6,987 nt of DNA from NCBI GenBank assembly GCA_029243445.1, contig JAQWSA010000022.1, forward strand, positions 1 through 6,987. Direction: 5' to 3'. The DNA is from Alphaproteobacteria bacterium. Lineage in GTDB: Bacteria; Pseudomonadota; Alphaproteobacteria; UBA6615. Both the position numbers and the translations under genes were made by a program. Of this stretch, positions 1 through 5,677 are shown piece by piece (the first letter of the stretch is position 1; each line of letters begins with the position of its first letter). The notes under the pieces were generated by a model. The model was not told the origin of the DNA and did not search any database. It was given only the letters and a program-made list of their open reading frames with translations.

Positions 1-195
1 CTGTTTATTAGTCACGATCTAAAAGTAATACGAGCTATTTCTGATGAGGTCATAGTGATGCGTAATGGAAAAGTTGTTGAACATGGACCCTCAGATCATA
101 TTTTTGATAGCCCTAAAAAACCTTATACCAAAGCCTTAATGGCTGCTGCATTTAACCTAGAAGCAATTGATTCTAGTAAAACGAATACAAAATAA
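1..195 (+). CDS. Oligopeptide-type ABC transporter ATP-binding protein, C-terminal fragment
   Basis: This is the last 64 codons of a gene that begins before the window; it is open from base 1 in frame 1 and ends at TAA 193-195. The fragment opens with LFISHDL, which carries the H-loop (switch) histidine of ABC ATPases. It continues with the usual closing strands (VIVMRNGKVVEHG) and then FDSPKKPYTKAL. That last stretch matches the (H/K)PYT-x-x-L tail typical of the OppD/OppF/DppF/YejF group, so the protein probably powers uptake of peptides or similar solutes at the cytoplasmic face of the inner membrane. The Walker A, Walker B and signature motifs lie upstream and cannot be checked. The MAAAF ending resembles alphaproteobacterial YejF-like double-domain ATPases, but the exact subfamily and substrate are not decidable from the fragment. 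Its stop overlaps the start of the next gene by one base, so the two form one operon. Confidence 0.88.
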   Translation: MFISHDLKVIRAISDEVIVMRNGKVVEHGPSDHIFDSPKKPYTKALMAAAFNLEAIDSSKTNTK

Positions 196-1130
196 TGGCA
201 GTTCTGATTATAGCTCCCAATGAACGCCCTGACATTTGGGAAAAGCATCTTAAGGATCTAGCTCCAGATCTTGATATTAGAATATGGCCAGATACAGGTG
301 ACCCTGATAAAATAATATATGCAGTCGCTTGGAATCCTCCAGCTGGAATCTTAGCAAGCTTTAGAAATTTAAAAGTCATATTCTCGTTGGGGGCCGGCGT
401 TGATCATCTTTTTAAAGACCCCGATTTTCCGGCAGAGGTAACGGTATCAAGAGTTATCGATCCATATTTAACCGCTGGTATGAGAGAATACGTACTTTTA
501 CATGTGCTTAAATACCATAAAAACCAACCAGAACTCGATAAACAACAAAGAAAACACATATGGAACTCAAGAGAAGATGAAAGACTTCAGTCTGATGAAA
601 GAAATATTGGGGTTCTGGGATTAGGAATACTTGGAACCGACTGTGCGAAATCTCTTTTAGCCCTTAATTTTAATGTAACGGGTTGGAGTCGTTCACTGAA
701 AGCTATTCCAGGAGTAACTTGTTTAAGTGGTCTGGACGGTCTTAACAAACTTCTAAGTAGTTCAAGTATACTAGTTTGTTTATTACCACTTACCAAAGAT
801 ACAGAAGGTATATTGAACTATAATTTATTTTCAAAACTACCAAAAGGTGCTTATCTTATAAATGCAGCAAGAGGAAATCACCTTATTGAGAAAGACCTAA
901 TTACTTGTTTAAACTCAGGTCAATTAACCCACGCTACTCTAGATGTATTTAGAAAAGAACCATTACCCAAAGAACATGTGTTCTGGGATCATGAAAAAAT
1001 TACGGTAACTCCACATAATGCTTCCATTACCGATCCACGAACCGTAGCTCATCAAATTTTAGAAAATATTCAGCGCCACTTAAATTCAAAACCTATCTCT
1101 AATACAGTAGATATTGTAAGCGGTTACTGA
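195..1130 (+). CDS. ghrA: Glyoxylate/hydroxypyruvate reductase A-like D-2-hydroxyacid dehydrogenase
   Basis: The 311-residue length matches GhrA proteins, which reduce glyoxylate to glycolate and hydroxypyruvate to glycerate with NAD(P)H in the cytoplasm. The N-terminal substrate-domain motif GAGVDHLF is at residues 66-73. The Rossmann nucleotide-binding loop GLGILG is at 142-147, with G142, G144 and G147 conserved. The family catalytic residues are all visible: Arg226 in NAARG, Glu255 in FRKEPLP and His274 in TPHNAS. WSRS at 164-167, after the second Rossmann strand, has an Arg at 166 that would suit NADPH; this is an inference. The ATG at 195 overlaps the transporter stop (TAATG) and no Shine-Dalgarno sequence is visible upstream, which suggests translation by re-initiation after the ATPase. 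The operon link suggests the enzyme handles a keto or hydroxy acid from the imported substrate, but this is unproven. Other D-2-hydroxyacid dehydrogenase specificities are possible. Confidence 0.9.
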   Translation: MAVLIIAPNERPDIWEKHLKDLAPDLDIRIWPDTGDPDKIIYAVAWNPPAGILASFRNLKVIFSLGAGVDHLFKDPDFPAEVTVSRVIDPYLTAGMREYVLLHVLKYHKNQPELDKQQRKHIWNSREDERLQSDERNIGVLGLGILGTDCAKSLLALNFNVTGWSRSLKAIPGVTCLSGLDGLNKLLSSSSILVCLLPLTKDTEGILNYNLFSKLPKGAYLINAARGNHLIEKDLITCLNSGQLTHATLDVFRKEPLPKEHVFWDHEKITVTPHNASITDPRTVAHQILENIQRHLNSKPISNTVDIVSGY

Positions 1131-1172
1131 TCAATAATTGTTAAACTTGTGTGGAAATCTAATTCTTAAATA

Positions 1173-1200
1173 AAGAGGGTCCATATATATGGACCCTCTT
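1173..1200 (-). terminator. Perfect 28-bp palindrome, terminator between convergent genes
   Basis: Positions 1173-1200 read identically on both strands: a GC-containing arm AAGAGGGTCC, an ATATATAT centre, then the matching arm. In RNA this gives a strong hairpin whose AT centre supplies the loop. It starts 22 bp after the LLM gene stop on the minus strand, and the minus-strand sequence that follows is U-rich (TTATTTAAG), so it fits best as the intrinsic terminator of that gene. On the plus strand the stem is followed by CCGTGATTT, a poor U-tract, so termination of the ghrA transcript there may be less efficient. It still lies 42 bp after the ghrA stop and probably serves both directions. Confidence 0.85.
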
Positions 1201-1222
1201 CCGTGATTTAAAAAAAATTATA

Positions 1223-2533
1223 TTACTCAGCAGCCTGCGCCATATCATGGCCAGAACGAGCTGTTATCTCATCCAGAGCAGGTTTAACAACTTCATTAAA
1301 CTCCGTCATATTCTGAATTACTTTATCTTTTGGCATTTGAGCATAATGATATATCAACGTTATATATTCAGCAGGCATTTGCTCCCACTGAGCCACTAGC
1401 TGATCGCGCACCGATTCAGCAGTACCAATAGCATATAGACCAGAGTCTAACATGGAACCAATCACATCACTTTCATCTAACTTTCGGCGTCCCATTGCTG
1501 CGTAAAAGTTTTTCCATATATCATAATCATGCGCCATAACTGCATCCATCGCGGCATCTTGACTCTCTGCTATTTGCAGCCATCGAACAATATTTTGATT
1601 CTGTCCTGGTAGCCAATTAAAACCTGACTTTGCAGCTGTTTCTGCGTATTGAACACCTAAAGGTGCAGCTGTACTAATATCCGTAAAGTAGGTCGGAATA
1701 AAGCCCATACGTGCATTATAATCTATAGTTTCTGGACTGCCACTTCCTGAAACAAACACAGGTGGATGAGGGTCCTGATAAGGAGCAGGACATACAGAAA
1801 TATTAACAACATTGTTGTTCTCATCTACCTCATCTAGCGCTCCAAGCCTCTGTGTAACTCCTACCTGAGCAAGTTGCCAATCATCTACTCCTGTATCGCC
1901 TGGATAAGGTATTTGCCATGCACTGCCTTTATGATTCATTGAATCTTGGGTCCACGCCTTAAGAACAATTTCTATATTTTCTTCAAAAACATCTCGGTTG
2001 TGTTGATCGTTTTTTACATCTTTATCCGATATGCTAAACCCACTTTGAGCAAATCCCGCACCAACCGCTGTTTGGTTATTCTTAGCAGCAGTAGGAGATT
2101 TTGTAGAAGTTGTTCCATAATGCTGTCCAAAAACATTTGTCCAGCGGCTCTGATATCCTCTCGCAAAACCCACAAAACTGCGTCCTTGAGTAAGATGATC
2201 AATTATAGCTGTTTCTTCTGCTACTCTTATAGGATTCTGGATGCTCATAACGTACCCAAGCTGTCCCACTCGCACATTTTTAGTTATTGCCGCCCAATAG
2301 GCATCCATGATAGCTGGAGCTGGACCAACCTCATAGCCCTCCGACCAAAAGTGATGCTCGATAGTAGCAACTCCCCAGAAATCTAGATTATCAGCCGCCA
2401 TGATTACTTCATGCCAGCCCTGAACTGTTTCTTGATACCTCTCTTTATTCCTTCCGATAGGACGTAGCTTCGCGCGTTCCTCTTCACTTTCGGCGTGAAT
2501 CACAGGATAGGTCTGTAATATAGGTTTGACCAT
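1223..2533 (-). CDS. LLM class (luciferase-like) flavin-dependent oxidoreductase
   Basis: This is a 436-residue, cytoplasmic TIM-barrel monooxygenase of the bacterial luciferase-like superfamily, which uses reduced FMN and O2 (or F420 in some groups) to oxidise organic substrates. Family features visible in order are: WGVATIEHHFW at about 54-64, matching the usual x-E-H-H-F strand; VGQLGYVMSIQNPIRVAEE at about 89-107; GRSFVGFARGYQSRW at 117-131; the helix FEENIEIVLKAWT at 183-195; the phosphate-binding region PPVFVSGSGSPETID at 257-271; and the late GTAESVRDQL at 370-379. It is longer than many family members. Residues about 137-180 form a polar, Thr/Asn/Lys/Ser-rich stretch where related proteins usually have a short loop. 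The open frame could begin at TTG 2536, but ATG 2533 is preferred because AGGGAG lies seven bases before it. The substrate is unknown. The upstream peptidase gene lies on the same strand 149 bp away; co-transcription is possible but not shown. Confidence 0.88.
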   Translation of the reverse strand: MVKPILQTYPVIHAESEEERAKLRPIGRNKERYQETVQGWHEVIMAADNLDFWGVATIEHHFWSEGYEVGPAPAIMDAYWAAITKNVRVGQLGYVMSIQNPIRVAEETAIIDHLTQGRSFVGFARGYQSRWTNVFGQHYGTTSTKSPTAAKNNQTAVGAGFAQSGFSISDKDVKNDQHNRDVFEENIEIVLKAWTQDSMNHKGSAWQIPYPGDTGVDDWQLAQVGVTQRLGALDEVDENNNVVNISVCPAPYQDPHPPVFVSGSGSPETIDYNARMGFIPTYFTDISTAAPLGVQYAETAAKSGFNWLPGQNQNIVRWLQIAESQDAAMDAVMAHDYDIWKNFYAAMGRRKLDESDVIGSMLDSGLYAIGTAESVRDQLVAQWEQMPAEYITLIYHYAQMPKDKVIQNMTEFNEVVKPALDEITARSGHDMAQAAE

Positions 2534-2540
2534 CAATCTT

Positions 2541-2546
2541 CTCCCT
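2541..2546 (-). promoter_or_regulatory. Ribosome binding site of the LLM gene
   Basis: On the minus strand AGGGAG (2546-2541) lies seven bases before ATG 2533 and only four before the in-frame TTG 2536. The spacing favours the ATG as the true start, shortening the longest open frame by one residue. Confidence 0.7.
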
Positions 2547-2588
2547 ACTAAATGCGGGTTATAGTTTTTAATTCTATACTATAGCTAT

Positions 2589-2594
2589 ATTATA
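2589..2594 (-). promoter_or_regulatory. Candidate -10 box upstream of the LLM gene
   Basis: The minus strand reads a consensus TATAAT at 2594-2589, which would give a leader of about 50 bases before ATG 2533. No good -35 is present: the best placed hexamer, CTTAAT with a 16-base spacer, matches the TTGACA consensus at only two positions. The 149-bp spacer (2534-2682) is very AT-rich, so chance TATAAT matches are likely. It also holds a 10-bp palindrome at 2580-2589 and copies of ATAGTTT at 2561, 2624 and 2633. I see no strong terminator after the peptidase gene, so read-through is also possible. Confidence 0.3.
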
Positions 2595-2682
2595 TAGACG
2601 TTAATTACAAATTAAGTTTTACGATAGTTTTCATAGTTTATAACTATAAATTAAATAAAAACCAAATTTAAATATTTTATTA

Positions 2683-4059
2683 CTAAGAGCTAAATCTTTC
2701 TGCAATTAAACTAAACGCAGCTCTCATAGCCTGAGCTTCTCCTCCCTCTGGACGACCAGCTCTAGAGAAAGTGTTCCAGGCCATAATATCAAAATGTGCC
2801 CAGGGTATTCCTTCTTCTACAAATTCTTGAAGAAAAAGTGCAGCAGTAATACCTCCGCCAAAACCCCCTTCACTGGCGCTTGAAATATCCGCTACTTTAC
2901 TATCAAGCATGCGGCGGTAGGGTTGATATAAAGGTAGACGCCATAACGGGTCATTGGCTATCTTAGCATGTTTTTCAAAGTCTCTCGATAAATCATTATT
3001 ATTACAATACATCGCAGCTAATTCAGTTCCAACTGCAACTCTAGAAGCTCCAGTCAAGGTCGCATAATCTAATAATAAATCTGGTTTCTCGCGAGAGGCC
3101 TCGGTCAGACAATCTCCAAGAACTAGCCTACCTTCGGCATCTGTATTTACGTTTTCTACTGTTATTCCCTTGCGAGTGTTAAGAACGTCTAGTGGACGAT
3201 ATGAATTTCCTGAAACAGAATTCTCCACCGCACCAATCAAAACCCTTAGTTTGATAGGTAATTTTGCGGACATTATCATTGAAGCTAAACCTAATACATG
3301 AGCCGCGCCCCCCATGTCTTTTTTCATGCGCAACATTCCAGAAGCTGATTTAAGGTCTAACCCTCCAGTGTCAAAACACACTCCTTTTCCAACTAATGTA
3401 ACAAGAGGTCCCCTACTTCCCCATCGCATATCAATTAGCCTAGGAGGATCATCTGATGCACGACCAACCATGTGAATCATGGGATAATTTGCTTTTAACA
3501 GTGAATCGCCCATTATAACTTTTGTAGTAGCTTTAAAAGGCTTAGCCAAAGAACGAATAAAGGCGGCCAGTTCCGAGGGGCCCATATCTTCTGCAGGTGT
3601 ATTAATTAGATCACGGACTAATTTAACTGCGTCCAATGTATAAGATACAGCTGTGCGGTCACTATTTTTTGGCCAAACTAACTTCGGTCGACTTAGCGAG
3701 GGTGTTCGATATTTTGTAAATTCATAAGCTGCTAATCCCCAACCCAACGCAGCATCAGTAGCCCTAGATTTATCTAAGTTACCTTGAAGCCAATAAGTAG
3801 CTTTAGGTAAATTAGCGGCTAGTTCGCTCCAACACCATAGATCTGTACTTTCGTCAATTACAAATACTACCTTACCTAAACCACCAGAGCTTAAGGGCAA
3901 TAAACCAATCGAATTCTTTTTGGCATTAAACCCATTTTGACTTAGCCATTTTCGTTGACTTGACGAAATTTTTTCTAACCACTCACCAATATTTGCACTA
4001 CTAACAATCGCAATAGGAATACTGTCTCGATGTTTTCTAGCAATTAATTTATGTAACAA
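2683..4059 (-). CDS. M17 leucyl aminopeptidase family protein
   Basis: This is a cytosolic dinuclear-metal exopeptidase that removes N-terminal residues from peptides, 458 residues long from the chosen start. The family signature NTDAEGRL is at 305-312. All expected catalytic and metal residues are in register with bovine and E. coli enzymes: Lys225 and Asp230 in GKGVCFDTGG, Lys237 in LDLK, Asp248 in KKDMGG, Asp307 and Glu309 in the signature, and Arg311. The spacing between these residues equals that of the bovine enzyme, so activity is expected. The N-terminal domain (about 1-130) is the shorter type seen in alphaproteobacterial family members. The frame remains open up to a TTG at 4113, but that start has no Shine-Dalgarno site and would add 18 hydrophobic residues absent from what I recall of homologs. 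TTG 4059, preceded by GAGGT, is preferred. The protein may cooperate with the peptide transporter in using imported peptides, although the two are not in one operon. Confidence 0.92.
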   Translation of the reverse strand: MLHKLIARKHRDSIPIAIVSSANIGEWLEKISSSQRKWLSQNGFNAKKNSIGLLPLSSGGLGKVVFVIDESTDLWCWSELAANLPKATYWLQGNLDKSRATDAALGWGLAAYEFTKYRTPSLSRPKLVWPKNSDRTAVSYTLDAVKLVRDLINTPAEDMGPSELAAFIRSLAKPFKATTKVIMGDSLLKANYPMIHMVGRASDDPPRLIDMRWGSRGPLVTLVGKGVCFDTGGLDLKSASGMLRMKKDMGGAAHVLGLASMIMSAKLPIKLRVLIGAVENSVSGNSYRPLDVLNTRKGITVENVNTDAEGRLVLGDCLTEASREKPDLLLDYATLTGASRVAVGTELAAMYCNNNDLSRDFEKHAKIANDPLWRLPLYQPYRRMLDSKVADISSASEGGFGGGITAALFLQEFVEEGIPWAHFDIMAWNTFSRAGRPEGGEAQAMRAAFSLIAERFSS

Positions 4060-4065
4060 TGCAAC

Positions 4066-4070
4066 ACCTC
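4066..4070 (-). promoter_or_regulatory. Ribosome binding site selecting a TTG start for the M17 peptidase
   Basis: On the minus strand GAGGT (4070-4066) is followed by six bases and then TTG at 4059-4057. The upstream alternative TTG at 4113 is preceded by TTTATTATATTCTG with no purine-rich site, and no in-frame ATG exists near either. This site is the main evidence for the shortened start. Confidence 0.65.
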
Positions 4071-4174
4071 GTAAAATTAGTATTAAGAATTTAACGATAT
4101 TTATATGTAACAACAGAATATAATAAATAAATTACTTAGCAGTATTGTAAAATATATTATTATGTTGAGGATAA

Positions 4175-4190
4175 CTAAATTATAATTTAG
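4175..4190. repeat. 16-bp perfect palindrome in a divergent intergenic region
   Basis: CTAAATTATAATTTAG is fully self-complementary. It lies in the roughly 250-bp region between the divergent peptidase and GST genes, about 120 bp from each start, and contains a TATAAT at its centre. It could be an operator for a dimeric regulator, a promoter element, or a chance product of very AT-rich DNA; the sequence alone does not decide. Confidence 0.45.
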
Positions 4191-4220
4191 CATAATAGCG
4201 TCAAATTTTAGGTTTACCAA

Positions 4221-4249
4221 TTGACCCGCGAAAAAACTCCTCATAGGGT
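4221..4249 (+). promoter_or_regulatory. Candidate sigma-70 promoter for the GST gene
   Basis: TTGACC at 4221-4226 (five of six matches to the -35 consensus), a 17-base spacer, then TAGGGT at 4244-4249 (three of six matches to the -10). Transcription would start near 4256, giving a leader of about 55 bases before ATG 4311. The -35 and spacing are good; the -10 is weak, which could mean low or activator-dependent expression. CCAATT at 4217-4222 and AATTGG at 4258-4263 flank it symmetrically. Confidence 0.35.
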
Positions 4250-4310
4250 GCCTAAATAATTGGAAATAACAAAGAAAAAATAATTTAAACTCTCTTGGAG
4301 AATCATACCA

Positions 4311-4949
4311 ATGATTGACTTCTATACTTGGTTTACACCGAACGGTCGCAAAGTAGCACTAATGCTTGAAGAAACAGGTCTAGATTATAAGACCATAGCA
4401 GTTAATATTGGTAAAGATGAGCAATTTGAACCAAGCTTTCTAAAAATTAGTCCTAATAATAAAATACCAGCAATAGTAGATCATGATAATGATAGTATGC
4501 CCTTATTCGAAACAGGGGCAATACTGCTTTATTTAGCAGAAAAGACTGGTCAATTTCTTAATACAAACGATCGTGAATCATACTGGCGTACTATGGAATG
4601 GCTAATGTGGCAAATGGGCGGGCTCGGGCCAATTTTTGGACAAGTTCACCACTTCACTCATTATAATCCTGGCGTAGCCCCATATGCCCAAGAACGATAC
4701 GAAAAAGAAGCAAGGCGCCTTTATGGAGTACTAAACAAACGACTAGATAATCGGGAATTTATAATAGATAATTATTCCATAGCTGATATGGCTGTCTGGC
4801 CATGGGCCGCCAGGCATAATTGGCAAGAGATAAATCTGAATGATTTTCCTAATGTTCGTCGTTGGTATATGTCAATTTTGGAACGCCCAGCTACTAAGAG
4901 AGCTTGGAATATTCCTGAAAATGATCAACCCCTTCCAATTCCCGATTAA
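4311..4949 (+). CDS. yfcG: Nu-class glutathione S-transferase, YfcG-like disulfide-bond oxidoreductase
   Basis: This is a 212-residue cytosolic GST-fold protein closely resembling E. coli YfcG (about 215 residues), which binds glutathione and reduces disulfides. The thioredoxin-like domain shows TPNGRKV at 9-15, giving the Thr9 and Asn11 that contact glutathione in YfcG. It continues with ISPNNKIPAIVDHD at 46-59 with the cis-proline Pro53, and FETGAILLYLAEKTG at 66-80 with the gamma-glutamyl-binding Glu67/Thr68 pair. The helical domain has WQMGGLGPIFGQVHHF at 100-115 and NYSIADMAVWPW at 154-165, the N-capping motif. No cysteine occurs in the protein, consistent with glutathione-based rather than Cys-based chemistry. 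ATG 4311 is preceded by GGAG with a ten-base spacer. The gene stands alone on its strand, divergent from the peptidase and convergent with the bactofilin gene. Substrate in this organism is unknown. Confidence 0.92.
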   Translation: MIDFYTWFTPNGRKVALMLEETGLDYKTIAVNIGKDEQFEPSFLKISPNNKIPAIVDHDNDSMPLFETGAILLYLAEKTGQFLNTNDRESYWRTMEWLMWQMGGLGPIFGQVHHFTHYNPGVAPYAQERYEKEARRLYGVLNKRLDNREFIIDNYSIADMAVWPWAARHNWQEINLNDFPNVRRWYMSILERPATKRAWNIPENDQPLPIPD

Positions 4950-4994
4950 GAAGTTATTAGCCTATTATTTTATAGATATTTTAAATTAGGCAGC

Positions 4995-5019
4995 GACCGC
5001 TATTTCTGAGGTCTTTTTT
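4995..5019 (+). terminator. Weak candidate terminator after the GST gene
   Basis: GACC at 4995-4998 can pair with GGTC at 5010-5013, followed directly by six T residues at 5014-5019. The stem is only four pairs with an eleven-base loop, so the call rests mainly on the T-run and its place 46 bp after the stop. A second inverted repeat, GCCTA at 4960-4964 with TAGGC at 4987-4991, lies just before it but has no T-run of its own. Confidence 0.3.
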
Positions 5020-5149
5020 CCAACGTAATTGCTTCTTTTATTAAACTACCTAAGCACGAGACAAAGCGAAGAAATATAATAATTCGTGAAACATACACAT
5101 GTCCGAAACTAAGTATACCAAACCATTAAGACTTTTAGATTAGATAAAT

Positions 5150-5614
5150 TTAATCTTCCTTTTCAGTAATCATTTCCCCACTGGGCTTAATTACCTCAGA
5201 ATTTTTAACTTCCCCAGAAAGTTTTCCACCCGTAGCTACTGCAATTTGTTTATATAATACATTGCCGGATACAGACCCACCATTTTCTATTTTTAATAAG
5301 CCCGATATATTAAGATCCCCTTCGATAAGCCCTTCTACTTCAGCTGTTTCGACTTGTGCCGTTCCCTTAAATACTCCACGAGATAATATTTCTAATTGCT
5401 GACATTGAACTGTTCCCTCAACCTCACCTTCTATTACAAGAACTGCGCATTTGCTGATTTCTCCCTTCATTACTATTCCAGGACCAATTGTCATTCGGCT
5501 GCCTTGTGATATGGCGGAGGGCAAACCTTCTCCCTCTCTTCTTTTAGGTGGTATTTCTGATAAACCACGATTAGTAAGAGGTAATATTTTTTTAGAATTA
5601 TCGCTAATTGTCAT
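5150..5614 (-). CDS. Bactofilin (polymer-forming cytoskeletal protein)
   Basis: This is a 154-residue protein with the bactofilin (formerly DUF583) architecture. A polar, probably disordered N-terminus (about 1-38, with the basic cluster KRR at 25-27) is followed by a beta-helix core from about SRMTIGPGIVMKGEIS (39-54) to KLSGEV (131-136), and then a short acidic tail. The core shows the repeating glycine-centred strands of the family, such as VIEGEVEGTV, GVFKGTAQVE, GLIEGDLNI, GGSVSGNV and GGKLSGEV. Bactofilins self-assemble without nucleotide into filaments, often at the membrane, and scaffold cell-shape, stalk or polarity functions. No M23 peptidase, a common neighbour, is visible here. 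ATG 5614 has AGGGA upstream with a rather long 13-base spacer. The start is still kept because the next Met (41) would remove the whole N-terminal tail. It lies 63 bp after the amidohydrolase stop on the same strand; a shared transcript is possible. Confidence 0.9.
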   Translation of the reverse strand: MTISDNSKKILPLTNRGLSEIPPKRREGEGLPSAISQGSRMTIGPGIVMKGEISKCAVLVIEGEVEGTVQCQQLEILSRGVFKGTAQVETAEVEGLIEGDLNISGLLKIENGGSVSGNVLYKQIAVATGGKLSGEVKNSEVIKPSGEMITEKED

Positions 5615-5677
5615 TATTTTATATCTATCCCTAATGTTCTGAATTCTACATTTTTAACTTAGAATCTAAATTATTTT

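Noticed and set aside
173..379. Minus-strand open frame of 68 codons opposite the start of ghrA
   Set aside because: It lies antisense to a gene with intact family motifs, has no recognisable domain and no ribosome site.
587..796. Minus-strand open frame of 69 codons inside ghrA
   Set aside because: It is antisense to the Rossmann domain of ghrA and looks like a by-product of that coding sequence.
2014..2202. Second minus-strand frame of 62 codons within the LLM gene
   Set aside because: It overlaps the LLM coding frame on the same strand, with no independent start signal.
1946..2386. Plus-strand open frame of 146 codons opposite the LLM gene
   Set aside because: Its translation is low-quality, rich in Ser, Ile and Cys with no domain pattern, and the opposite strand encodes a clear LLM protein.
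4060..4113. Signal peptide or membrane anchor on the M17 peptidase
   Set aside because: The hydrophobic residues appear only if translation starts at TTG 4113, which lacks a ribosome site; M17 enzymes are cytosolic.
4145..4186. Plus-strand promoter using TTGTAA or TTGAGG with the TATAAT at 4181
   Set aside because: The spacers are 30 and 10 bases, outside the workable range for a sigma-70 promoter.
5451..5642. Plus-strand open frame of 63 codons opposite the bactofilin start
   Set aside because: It is antisense to a recognisable bactofilin; its hydrophobic end comes from the AT-rich intergenic DNA.
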